A DNA stretch of 64,000 bases from Gymnogyps californianus (lineage: Eukaryota > Chordata > Aves > Accipitriformes > Cathartidae): positions 98,396,914 to 98,460,913 of the forward strand of contig NC_059471.1 of assembly GCF_018139145.2 (NCBI RefSeq), in the 5' to 3' direction. A program made the position numbers and the translations under genes. The notes beneath the pieces were generated by a model. It saw only the letters and a program-made list of their open reading frames with translations, was not told the origin of the DNA and did no database searches. This document shows positions 1 through 43,537 of the stretch, piece by piece (position 1 is the first letter of the stretch; each line of letters opens with the position of its first letter).

Positions 1-32808
<32,808 letters not shown>

Positions 32809-33740
32809 TTTATACTTTGAGAAGTTTTGAAATGGACAGTACTTAGAGACAAAAACACACAGACGTTTGGAAAATTTCTAATAGGATTGTTTGCTGGATA
32901 CCAAACAGAGATGGGAAAATGTTTATACAATGAAATGTAAGCTAAAACTGGCATAGCACCCTGCAACACCCTAATCTTGAGATTCTCATGCTGTCTCTAG
33001 ACCTTGCACTGTCTTAAAAAAAAGAAAAAGGAAAAAAATCTCACCGTAAATTTAGCACCCCCTTGCACTGTGTATTTCGTGCAGTAAGATTGAGATTTGA
33101 CAGGAGCATCATAATACATCTTAACCAAAGCAGGGAAATCCTAAATAATACGGCACTGGTGATTTACAAAACCCTTTCAGCCATACTATGTCACTTCTTT
33201 CCAGTCTGGAAATTACATATGAAGACCTTGTTCACAGTGAGGTGGAATGCACTTGCAGTCAGCTGGTAAAGACTGAAATGTAAAGACACAAATGGGCAAA
33301 ACAATAATTGTCTTGTTTTTTATCTTCTTTAGGTCTTGTATCTAACAACATTGGTCAAGTAGGTGGAGGTTGGGGCTTTAGGGTGGGGATGAGTTTGGTG
33401 TGGAAGAAAATATACCAATTTCACAAAGTATTTCCATTTTAGTCATGGGAAAACCCCTGTACCCATAACACAGTGTTAGTGCTACTTGAATCAGATAGCT
33501 GGTCTAATGCTAAAGCAACTTTTATGGTCTTCTAGTCAAGTTTGAATCAAACCAGTTAGGAACTGAAAAAAAGAATGTGATACAGTTTTATGTAAGTTTT
33601 CAAAACTGCTCTTTCAATCTTGCTTTTAGCTAATAGGTCTGAAGAGCAATCAGTCCCCTTTGATCAAGTTCAGGATGTGAATTTTTTTCGATTAGTCTTC
33701 TTTCATCGTGTAATAAACATTTGAGAAAGCATTCTTTTTA
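32809..33740 (+). other. PRDM15: PRDM15 3' UTR
   Basis: The untranslated stretch from the stop to the first good polyadenylation signal. The 3' end is inferred; a later AATAAA near 34187 could give a longer form. Confidence 0.65.
33712..33717 (+). terminator. PRDM15: PRDM15 polyadenylation signal AATAAA
   Basis: The first canonical AATAAA after the stop, about 0.9 kb downstream, with T-rich sequence following. Confidence 0.65.
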
Positions 33741-33766
33741 TATATATATACATATATATATATATA
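33739..33766 (+). repeat. (TA)n microsatellite
   Basis: A TA dinucleotide tract with one C interruption, just where PRDM15 transcript cleavage is expected. Confidence 0.9.
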
Positions 33767-33767
33767 G

Positions 33768-35143
33768 CCTTTGTACTTTACTGTGTGTTCCTGGTGAATA
33801 TTTGTGTGAAAAACACTGTTATCAATATGATTCATTAATTTTTTCATCCCTATATTGCCCTTTCTCACAGAAATAACGTATGGATTCTATTCCTTCTGTT
33901 TCCAAAACTATTTCCAAAATTCATAGCCACACACAAGATTGTGGGAAACGCAAGAAAAGAGAATGTCCGAAGCATATTCTGCCACATGGAGGCAGTACGC
34001 CCTAGTGTATAATGGGCAAGGTTTGCATGACTGTTGGGGATATAAATAGTGGGTTGGGTCAAATACATCATTGCTGATGCTATACTTTCATTCCATTCTC
34101 CATACACTGATGTGCAGTCTGGACTTTTGCATGTCAAGAAGATAGTATCTTTCCCACAGAGAAAAAGCAGCTGATATCAAAAAGGAATAAACAAAAAAAA
34201 TGTTGCTGCCTGGAATCCCGAAAGGCAAATCTGTCCTTCCAGCTGTGGCTGAAGAACAAGGTCCTTTTGGGGCAGCAGACTGAGCCACAGAACTGTGCTG
34301 AAGATTTTTGCCGAGGATAAAGCAGCTGCTGTGTTAGACAGTGAAGATAGATCGATGGTTGTAAAAATCCTGTCTGTGCCTATCGTATTTATGAAAATGT
34401 TCTATGTATTAGGAAAAATATGAGTAGGAATGACTTCAGCTTTGAAAGTCTGTATTAACATGGACTACTTGACCCCTAAAGGATGCCTTATAATCTCTAC
34501 AACAAATTCTTCCAAAGTATAAATGTCTGGATATTAAAGTTAACCTCCAATGGTTTTCCTGGTGCCATAGCAGTGTCCAGAGGCGCACTATGCTAGGCTC
34601 TGTGTAAAGCTTAGTTGCAACAGGACATGTATAGGAAAGGGGTTTCTGGTGACAGATTTTGTGTGTCAGAGGAGCAGAATGACTTTTCTGTAAATGTCAA
34701 CAAGCCTATAAACTGTCTGCATGGGAGGGACCTATGTTTGATGGGACAAGGATGCATATCAGAAAGAGAAAATATCTTTTACCCGTGTGGGAAAGAGGAT
34801 TTTTCATTCCTTAGCCCCTTCTGTCTTCCTCAGATCCTTTTCACACAATACCATGAGATCCTGTAATTTTATTAGCCTCCCAGTATCTATCCTGAGAAGT
34901 GCAGTTTTATGCCCCTCTATCACCTGGATTATTTCACCACTGGCTTGAGCCAGTTAACTTTCTCCTCAGCTGTCCTGTCCACAAATGCTTCCCCTTCACA
35001 CCAAACCCACGGGTCAAGAGGAGGCTAGGTTTTATTTATGAAATACGTTGGTTTTATGTACTTGAAACTACTCCCCACCCCCCGACCCCCCTGTGTTTGG
35101 TGCCTAATTGGTAAAGGCATGTTATCTTTTGGCAGGGTACTTT
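33768..35143 (+). other. Intergenic DNA after PRDM15
   Basis: No gene or repeat recognised. Open frames are short and lack domains. Confidence 0.6.
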
Positions 35144-35168
35144 GGGGGGGGGGGGGGGGGGGGGGGGG
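35144..35168 (+). repeat. Poly-G tract of 25 G
   Basis: An uninterrupted run of 25 G residues, an unusual homopolymer likely to vary in length between reads and individuals. Confidence 0.95.
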
Positions 35169-35754
35169 AAGAGGGAAGGAAAGCAAATGGAGAGGTCCTA
35201 GGTCAAGTTGTTATGGTAAATAAAAGATGGCTAACATCTAAAAAAATACATATATATATACACGCACACATGGAGGGTTACAGTGCTGCATATAGAGTTT
35301 CTCCAAGGTCAGGGGTTTGTTTAGACATATGTAAATGGTGATTAAGCTTTTAAGTGGGGAAGAGGAGTTTTTTTGCCTTAGCTGCAGAGTGAGTACATCT
35401 GTTCTATGTTAATACTACTGATAGTAGCGTTCATGATGCATTGAATCAACCTGAGTCATTTTAACATGTAATTGCCTGTTTAATAAGAATTGCATATGGA
35501 GGTAATCAATCATTATAGAGACCTCTCTGACTTCACAAAACCTCTTTATCCTCATGTGATCCTCTGGTATTCTGTACTCTTACGCTCCCATGCTAACTGG
35601 CCTGCTTAATCCCATCCAGGCAAGTTAGCATCTTACCTTTCTGGTAATGATTGATTCTAGCTGATTTAAAAAGGAATGATCACACAATAAATGCTTGCGT
35701 GTTGGTGGTCACATAGAAAAGAAATGTCTCTCTTGAGTCTCTCAGTATCCCCAA

Positions 35755-35955
35755 AATCATAGAATCATAGAACAGTCCAGGTTGGAAGGGACCTTGAAAG
35801 ATCATCTGGTCCAGCCTTTTTTGGGAAGGGGAGCCTAGATGAGATTATCTAGCACCCTGTCCAATTGCATCTTTAAAACCTCCAGTGACAGGGACTCTGC
35901 CATGTCCCTGGGGAGGTTGTTCCAGTGGATGATTGTTCTTACTGTAAAAATTACC
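35755..35955 (-). mobile_element. CR1 LINE 3'-end fragment
   Basis: Starts with two ATCATAGA-type repeats, the CR1 terminal octamer seen from the + strand, then 'ggttggaagggacct', 'tctggtccagc' and 'ggttgttccag', all standard in the CR1 3' end. Heavily 5'-truncated. The right limit is approximate. Confidence 0.93.
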
Positions 35956-38559
35956 TTCAATAATACTCTACTTCAGGAGGGAAACATAGAACCATTGGAA
36001 GGGCTTTGACTAGGCCAGGCAATAGAGAGTTCTCTAAAAGCTAATCTTCCCAGAGCACTCCTTTTAGAAATGATCTTGACTTTCCCTACAACCATTGCTA
36101 TGGTACCTCATCATCTCTCAGTGTGATTTTATTATTACTACTGTTAGTAACATCCCTATGAGAACACAGCTGTATCTGGGGTGCGCTGCAACGTGAAACA
36201 TTGCAAAACAAATTCTTCTGGTTTTCTTTCAAACAAATTATTTTGTTTGGAGAAGTTGGAAATAGATGTCTTTTCAGACAGAGCTTACCTTGGAGAACTA
36301 TTGACTGCCAGCTGCCCTCCCAACTAAGCCTTTTTCAGATGAATACCAAAGTTATTCTGATGCTGTTCGAAACTGCACAAGAAATAAAACTACGTAAGGG
36401 ATGTGCAATCTAAATTTCTTTTGCCAATTTGTTACTAGCCTTTTCAGCTATAGGATGTGAAGGTTGTTGTTTTCAGCCATGTGTTGGAGATTCTGCATTA
36501 ACAACTGTTCAGTAACAAACTGGAATTACTTTGAGCCAAAGGAGTGATGTTGTGTAGTGTTCTGTGTATTGTCATTGTTCATTGCTAAGACTATTATTTA
36601 ATTGAATGCTATCTGTGGCACATGGGCTCTGAAGTAAAGGAGCATCAAGGTACAGAACCCTTTCTCTACCAGTGTTATTCTTTTCTGGTCCGTAATTAAT
36701 GCAGCAAACATTTTTTTTCTTCAAGTCGCATAGACTTGCTTCAAAAGCAATAAGCTTAATCATTATCTCGTAGAACTTTGTACATCCCGCAATATACAGA
36801 AACACGGGGTAGCGTTCTAAAATATTTATTCTATAGCTTGTTACTGGGTAATAACAAAGCAGAGGAGACTGAATCTTTCTTGGCTATAGTCTGTGGTGAG
36901 TTCTCTCAGGAAAACCTACTGTATCAAGTGCTATTACACTCTCTAAAATTAAACTTTTCTTTTGAGATGCGTCAGTATAAAAAGTGAGTGTTTTTGCAGA
37001 AACTTGCCAGTCAGTCTCCTATGTAACCAGCTACGTTTCTGTACCTTTTTGTTGTTCCAGAAATTGTTTGAAGTTAACAGCCAGGTAAGAGTTGAATTTA
37101 TTTCTAGAACTGAATTTTCTGTCAGTTTGTCAGAGTGATTTGCTAGTGTTCTGCATCCAGAAAGATGCCTGAATTTCTCATCTTGAAAACTGGGAATGGA
37201 AAAAATACCATACGTCCAAATGACAATCATATAAAAACTGGAGGTACTACATGAAAACGGATAGGGTAAATAGCTTTGTTAGTATTGCTTTGTGAATTCT
37301 TGTTCAGGAATGAGATTTCTGTGGTGCTATTTAAAGTAATAATAATTTCATTCCTCCTAATTACTTTTGGCCTTACATTTATTATTGATATAGGCATACC
37401 TGTTGGAAAATCTTTAACCCTTTGTATTTTTGGTGTGCCTTTTCATGGTGTTGGCCTCATCTGGTGTAAAGGACAAGGAAACATACTGGAGGAGGATACT
37501 GCTGATCCACACCACGATGCACAGCAAAGCTCTGCTTGTAGTTTTGGAGACAGACTGTGCAGCCAAGTGACTTGCATCTGTGAGATGAGTTACCAAGGTT
37601 TGTTTTCACATAAGGGCTTTTGCCCTATAGCAAACCCAAAGTGTCATGTTGGCAACAGGAGAAAGAAAAAAGTGTTTCCATTGTGTTTGTAATCAACTCG
37701 TCTTAGAGTGATTTTCTTCAGTACTGAGATGCTACTATGATATTTGCACTGTATATGGCAAGAAGCCATTAAATTTCCTTGATTAAAAATGTTAGAACGC
37801 TGTAAAAAGCCACAGGTACTTCACCGTACAGTGCAACATGATTGGAAAGTAGTGTTTCTTGCCCTAAAATGCTTTGAGAAAGCTGTTCTGGATTTCTTTT
37901 CCCTCCTGGGTGCTGAAGTGCTGTTCTGCATGTTCAGTTCAGACTGGGATTCGGCATACAGAGCCCCTGCAGTACAGCTAATGATGGCTGACACGTTGGA
38001 TCGCTTTTCTAGAGAGCCCGGTTGTTTTCTAGAGAGCCCAGGCTCACTGTTGCTAAACTTAAATCCCCACCAGCTGAGCTGAAAGGGGCAGAGAGGGTAC
38101 GCTTTGAGTGTGGCAGGGAAGGTGAGACCTGTCCAGGAGACTTCAGTCTCGCCCCTGGAGTCAGGATTTCATCAACGTTTGTAGTGTAATGCTGTTGTCT
38201 TTCTGGCTTATCCATGAGCTGTTCTGACCAGTTACAGTGCCTGGTTAGTTACTAACACTGTTGAAAAGCTGGTTATTAGGTGCAATAGCTGTAGAGCAGC
38301 TGATGTCAAAAGCAATTAAAAATACTGAGTTTGGGGATTTATTTCATATAAAGCGAAGTTTTTAAGTTCTAATGTCTTTTTGCTGTCAGTTCAGTGCTTT
38401 CCTGTATTCTTGTTTACTTACAGATTTTGATTCTAAAAAGCTTTTAAGGTGTTCAGTAAATGTAGCAAAAATTTAAATGGCTACAAAAAAAGAAGTGTAG
38501 TAATGGCAGAACGAGGAGTTAAAATTAGGAGAAACTAATGATACTAATTTCTACAGATT
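35956..38559 (+). other. Intergenic DNA
   Basis: No gene, RNA or known repeat recognised. An open frame at 37276-37692 has no known domain and no splice partners. Confidence 0.6.
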
Positions 38560-38860
38560 TCCGCCCTTCTCCTACGCACGTGAGTCTGAGGTTCTTGCCC
38601 GTGACGCTAGCTCAGGGAAGGAGACGACACATGCTCTGGCTCATCTGCCAGAATTACTCGTGTGGGGATTGATGCGCTGGGTGTTGTTAACGCGAGCAGA
38701 TCCCAGCCGAGTTCTGCCAGCCTTCCCCTCGAGCCACGTGCTCATGTCAGTATCTCTTCCCGACACAGCTGGCTGTTTTCACAGAGCTCACGGGAACGTG
38801 AGCGTCTCTGAGACTTGCACCTCTCACGTTTAGGGAACGTCGAGAAACAGATTCAGAACT
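38560..38860. promoter_or_regulatory. CpG-retaining patch with two CACGTG E-boxes
   Basis: An isolated stretch richer in CpG than its surroundings. Perfect CACGTG sites lie at 38577-38582 and 38735-38740, with further ACGTG/CACGT half sites near 38797 and 38826. It may be a distal element. No transcription start can be shown. Confidence 0.3.
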
Positions 38861-40700
38861 GGGGAGGAAGAGGGACCTGAGAGGCAATGACATACATTGG
38901 AAGTATAGCTAGAAACTATGTGGGAGAACACATGCTCAGCCTGCTGTACCGAACTGTATGGTAAGTTGTGGTGGACGCAGTGCTGTTAACTAAACATTAG
39001 CAATTACTGCGTTCAGATGCTTTTTTCTAGCAGAACCTATACTCTGTTACTTGTATAGGGGAAAGTGTTAGTGTGTGTTCAGATTACCGTGGATTAAATT
39101 CAAAGGTTTGAAGTCACACGCTCAGTGTGTTATGCGCAGCAACGTGCAGAAACCAAAGGGTAAGATGCTCAAATGATAAGAGAATGAAGCAGGTCCGCAT
39201 TTCATCACTTCTGGGAAGCAGGAAAGCAAGGTTGTGGGCAGCGTCTTCTCAAGAGTGACTGTCCTTTCTCGCGCACAGAACAGACCTGCTCTGTTGTACG
39301 TGATACCTGCGTGCAAGTGGGACACAGCAGTGTCATCAAGGGGATGACACTGGAGTAGAGAGGGGTGTTTTACAGTGAAAAAACTCAAATCAGCTCATTA
39401 AAGGAAAGGGTGGGGAAGCTCTAACCCTAGCTCCTTGCTGTGCCAAGGAGAGGGAGATAGAAAAGAATGGCTCTCAATCTGTTACGCTGGCTGTGTTGTG
39501 GGTGGGTAAAAAATAAACCAACTGCATGCGTGAGCTACTCTTCCCTTCCCTCACACCCGTGCCTGTGTTAAGACCCTAGTCTGAGCTTTCAAAGGAATAA
39601 ATACCTTTGCCTGACTGACGTACAGATGGCACTTGTGCCCGAGGGCCTTAGTTAGCATCTAGAACTCAGGATTGGTTTTCAAAGTATGGGTACGTAGGTT
39701 GGGGGTATTTGGGCAGGAGCGGCTTCTTTTCGGGGCTGTGTGTGTCTTAAAAAGTAAAGAATAGGTGCTTTATTGCCCTCCTGTGAAGTCCATGCTGACG
39801 CAAACAGAAGATTTTTGCTGAAGAGACAGTGGAATCAGTGACAAAGCACCGTTTTTAAAGCTGCAAGAGAAGAGCTTAGATTGCATAATCAAGAGAAAAA
39901 TGAGAAACTTTGTCCTGAAGGCAAATGCACCTACTTCTCATTCACTCTCCTCCCTTTTCCACTGCTTTTTTTCCCACGAAATACATGCAAATCCCAACAT
40001 GCACTAAGTTTTCCTCCAGGCATGATATACTTGTGTGGTTATTTAAGTAAGAAGGGGGTTGAATAGAGATATGAGGTGTTCCTGGCAGAAAGGTCTTGGA
40101 AAAGAGTGCTCTATTTACTGCTGTTGTTTTAAAGTAATCCAGTCACCCCTGAAAGCATTTCTCGTTAGTAAAGGGATAGCTGTCATTCTAATTACACAGC
40201 ATACACATTTCCTTCTTAATTTGTCTTCTCACAGTATAGCCAGTATTTCTGAGTCTACCTACTTTAAAAAGTGTCTAGAAATTAAGTGTAAGCATTTTTA
40301 TCAAAATGAAGAGTGGTTTAAGAAGTAATTCAAGTAGAGCAAGAACTTGCTGTAATCAATTAATGCTTGCAAGAAATCACAAATTCTGGTTGTACAGGAC
40401 ACTTATCAGAGTCTGGAAGCAGTAACTGAATGTGTGTGGTCTCCTACACTTGGCTACAAAGACTTCCAGCTCTCAATGGCATGCATCACCAGCTAATACA
40501 CTCTTACCTTTAAAGGTGCCTGTGTTTGGTGTGAAGGATATTGAAAATGGTGGGGTTTAGTCTAAACTAACAGCGCTGTAAATGGAAAAGTTAGAGGGCG
40601 GGCAGTGGTGAGTGGGATTGTTCAGTAGTAGCTACAACAGCAGTCATAGGAAGATGGGTTTTAACCACCCTAAATGCCTTCGCAACCCATTGCCTGCTTC
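38861..40700 (+). other. Intergenic DNA upstream of the HINFP-like gene
   Basis: No gene or recognised repeat. Open frames in this stretch are short and without domains. Confidence 0.6.
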
Positions 40701-41435
40701 CCTTCTCCTCTGGACATTTGCCTCCCACCCGCAGCTCCCCCATTCCTGCTCGTGAGCTGGCAGTTCAGCCTTGGCTCCAGCACCAGAAACGGGGGCCTGC
40801 ACCCCAGATGCAGCCTGATGGCTCTCCCAGGGGCCCTGCGAGTAATGCCACTTTTCCACCGCCGAGGCCCTCTGAAACCGGGGGACTCCATGAGCTGTGG
40901 GGCCTCGTTAGCCTGCACCACAAAGGATGCAAAATGGATCGAGTCCAGCGAAGGCGCGTCCCCACCACCCGTGCCTACACACCTGCACACACAGCCACCT
41001 GCACCGCCTCCCGCCGGCCACTGCCCGGCCCCACACCGGGCACCCCTCGGGTTTGGGAAACATCTCAACAGGGGAAGAGTTTGAAAACGGGGAAATAAAC
41101 CTCCGGGGCTGCCCCCGCACAGCGCGGCAGCGGGGGTCGGATCACCGCCGCGGCCGTTAACGGCCGACGGGCCGCACCCGCGCGCACTGACTCTGGCCTC
41201 GGGTAAAACCATGGGCTTTGTCACCGCGGGGCAACCCACGGCTCTACCCGCGGAAGGGGAGCGCTGTGGAAACGCGGGGCTCGGCAGCGAGGCTGAGAGG
41301 CGCCGAAGGTGGCCTGGCTCGGCCACCGCTCCGCCTTCGCTCGGAGGAGAAGGATGGCGGCGGCCCGCGCGCGGCCCTTCCCTCCTGGCTGTGAGGGGAG
41401 AGCCTAACCCGCTCACCCGCGCTCGGTACGGCTTC

Positions 41436-41447
41436 TGCGCATGCGCA
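41436..41447. promoter_or_regulatory. NRF1 binding site
   Basis: TGCGCATGCGCA, a perfect palindrome matching the NRF1 consensus, inside the CpG island. Confidence 0.7.
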
Positions 41448-41603
41448 CACCTGCGGCTGGCGCAGGTGCGCGTTCATACCTGTCTCGCCCTGCAGCCCCC
41501 CCCCTCGTCCCCCCGTCCCCCGGGGTGGGTTAGTGCCGCCGGTCAGGCGTGTGGAGAGCCTCTCCGCCCGGGTGAGGCCTGCGTTCCCGCGCGTCCCCCG
41601 GCC
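41448..41603 (+). other. HINFP-like: Candidate noncoding first exon of the HINFP-like gene
   Basis: A first exon is needed because the ATG exon opens with a 3' splice site only three bases before the ATG. Candidate donors in the island are CGG|GTGAGG at 41572 and GCC|GTAAGC at 41604. The start and the donor choice are guesses. Confidence 0.35.
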
Positions 41604-43239
41604 GTAAGCAGCTAAGGGCGGCTGAGGTGGGGGTGTAGAGATAGCGAGGGATCTGGTAGGCGGCTGAAGTGGGGCGTAGAGACAACGGAGTGGGAAGGGG
41701 GCCGTGGGCGGCTGAGGTGGGGTGTAGAGGCAGCGGGGAGAAGGGGGAGGCACTGAGGGTCCGTGTCGTTATGGACGGGAGGATTTCAAGGTCGCTCCCA
41801 GAGTTTTCCCTCTGGTCATTTTTGCCTCTAGTCTGCTCTGCTTGTTAGGATATAGTGGATACCGGCATTGGTCAATTAGAATAATTACAACTTGAAATAT
41901 TTTGCTCCAGTAGTATTAATGCTGTGTCTGGAATAACTTTAATAAAGTACTTGACAATGGATTATTTAATGTGTAGTATAAATGGTAGTCTTGTTACCTT
42001 TCAGTCTGTCTTCAGGGATGCCAGCATTTCCTGCTTCAGGTCAGTAAGATGGGGCACTGGTGAAATAAAAGGGTTGGTTGTAGCAGTTTAGATTAAACTG
42101 TTACAATGTGAGAAGAGTCCCGCTTGCAACCTAAGATGATCAGTTCTCTCCGAAGCTTTCTGGTAATTAATTTACTGGTGGGGGAATGCTTCCAAATTGG
42201 TATTTTTAGTAGCGGGAAGCACAAAGATACTGCCAGTTATGTTGACAGTGTCTGCTTAAGACCATTGAGTTGGCATACTGATTCCCACACGCTTTTCCAC
42301 TTGCACACTATTCTTTTTTAACCCAGTGTTATGTCAGCGCCTGACTTTTAATCAATAGAATCGGTAAGAGCATCCGGGAAGACACCATCAGACTTTTATA
42401 CTGATGCTTTAGGCTATTGGACAGAGTTTGTCTTCCAGGTCTGTACATGTTGATGAGAAAATGAAGAACCTCCTCCCAGCTGCTTGTTACCATCCTCCTT
42501 CCAAAGTCTGCTGCTGACTGAAATCCATCAGCTGATCTGCTTGGAGGCTATTTAAACTCTTAAAACTAATCCAGATTGCTAGGAATAATGCAAGTTAGGG
42601 AGTGGTCCTCTGAGCAGCTGAACTGGCAGATCTTTGAAGCTAGTAACACAGGGAAGAGTAAGGGGGTGGAAAACCACTGAGAACAGGCCAATAGTTTTCA
42701 ATAAAGCTTGCTATTGTTGTATCTGTTCAGAGTCATGAAAAAACAGTGGAACTATTTCTCCTTGGTTTATATTCCTGTTGCTTCCTTTGTACTGATACAA
42801 GCATTCATCCAGTTGAGCAGAAAACTGATTTAGCCATCTGCCTATCATTCCCCCCAAGAATTAGCTTTCAGTTGGATCTGTTTTCTCATCAGTTTAGTGG
42901 CTGGCTGTGCCAATTCCAGAGCTGGATTTTGAGAAGAACAAGAAGGGGCGGATGGAACCAGCCCTGTTCAGTGGGAGCCCACACTGATGTCACGCTAAAG
43001 TGACGGTGGAATTGCACTCTTGGTAATGGTTACTTTGGCTTTCTGTGTGGAAAGAGGTCTTACAGTACTGCTGTGGTGTTAAATTACAATACAGGCATCC
43101 TCAGCAGATATTTGGGATGGTGATCATAGGACTCTTACTGTATGGTTGTAATGAAAATGTTACAACTTGTGGCTTCTGTCAAGGTGTAAATGTCTGCAAA
43201 ATATGGCCTTAGATTCTTAAAATAACGTATCCAGTAATT

Positions 43240-43266
43240 AAAAAAAAAAAAAAAAAGAAAAAAAAA
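43240..43266 (+). repeat. A-rich homopolymer tract
   Basis: A run of 17 A, one G and 9 more A, upstream of the ATG exon. It could be the tail of an old retroposed element, but no body is recognised. Confidence 0.85.
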
Positions 43267-43386
43267 CCAGAAACCTGTTCATGTGATCTGTGAGCCTATA
43301 ATCTTAACTGCTATTTTTACAAGAGAAATTTACAGAAATGTAATGTGATAACTAACACTTCTCTGTACTTCTAAAAGTTTTAGGCA

Positions 43387-43537
43387 ATGGCCCCTGGAAG
43401 CAAATTTAAGAACGCTGAATTGATATTACCATGTGAATGGAAAGAATGCTGCTTTGTAGGGAAATGCATGGAGGAATTTTGTAATCATATTGCGGAACAC
43501 TTGGAAGATTACCTACAGCACCCCCTGGAAACAGCAG
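43387..43537 (+). CDS. HINFP-like: HINFP-like coding exon 1 (ATG, finger 1)
   Basis: The acceptor GTTTTAG lies just before GCA-ATG-G, a fair start context. Encodes M-A-P-G-S-K and finger 1, C-E-W-K-E-C...H-I-A-E-H. The donor is CAG|GTCATT, weak at +3 and +5. The phase and the following peptide fit only this junction. Confidence 0.88.

Larger units (their letters stand above)
40850..41760 (+). promoter_or_regulatory. HINFP-like: CpG island, likely promoter of the HINFP-like gene
   Basis: A dense CpG and GC-rich block in AT-rich surroundings, about 2 kb before the first coding exon of the HINFP-like gene and on the correct side of it. It holds an NRF1 palindrome and a YY1-like GGATGGCGG near 41352. 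No TATA box is visible, as is usual for such promoters. It could also fire in the minus direction. Confidence 0.78.

Noticed and set aside
37276..37692. A 138-codon + strand frame between the genes
   Set aside because: The start is hydrophobic by T-rich composition. No family match and no nearby promoter or splice structure.
40670..41416. A 248-codon open frame on the minus strand
   Set aside because: It lies over the CpG island, where GC-rich sequence gives few stops in any frame. The product is low-complexity Gly/Arg/Pro with no domain.
41211..41615. A 134-codon + strand frame in the same island, with an overlapping 169-codon minus-strand frame
   Set aside because: Same composition effect. 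The HINFP-like start is firmly placed at 43387 by homology.
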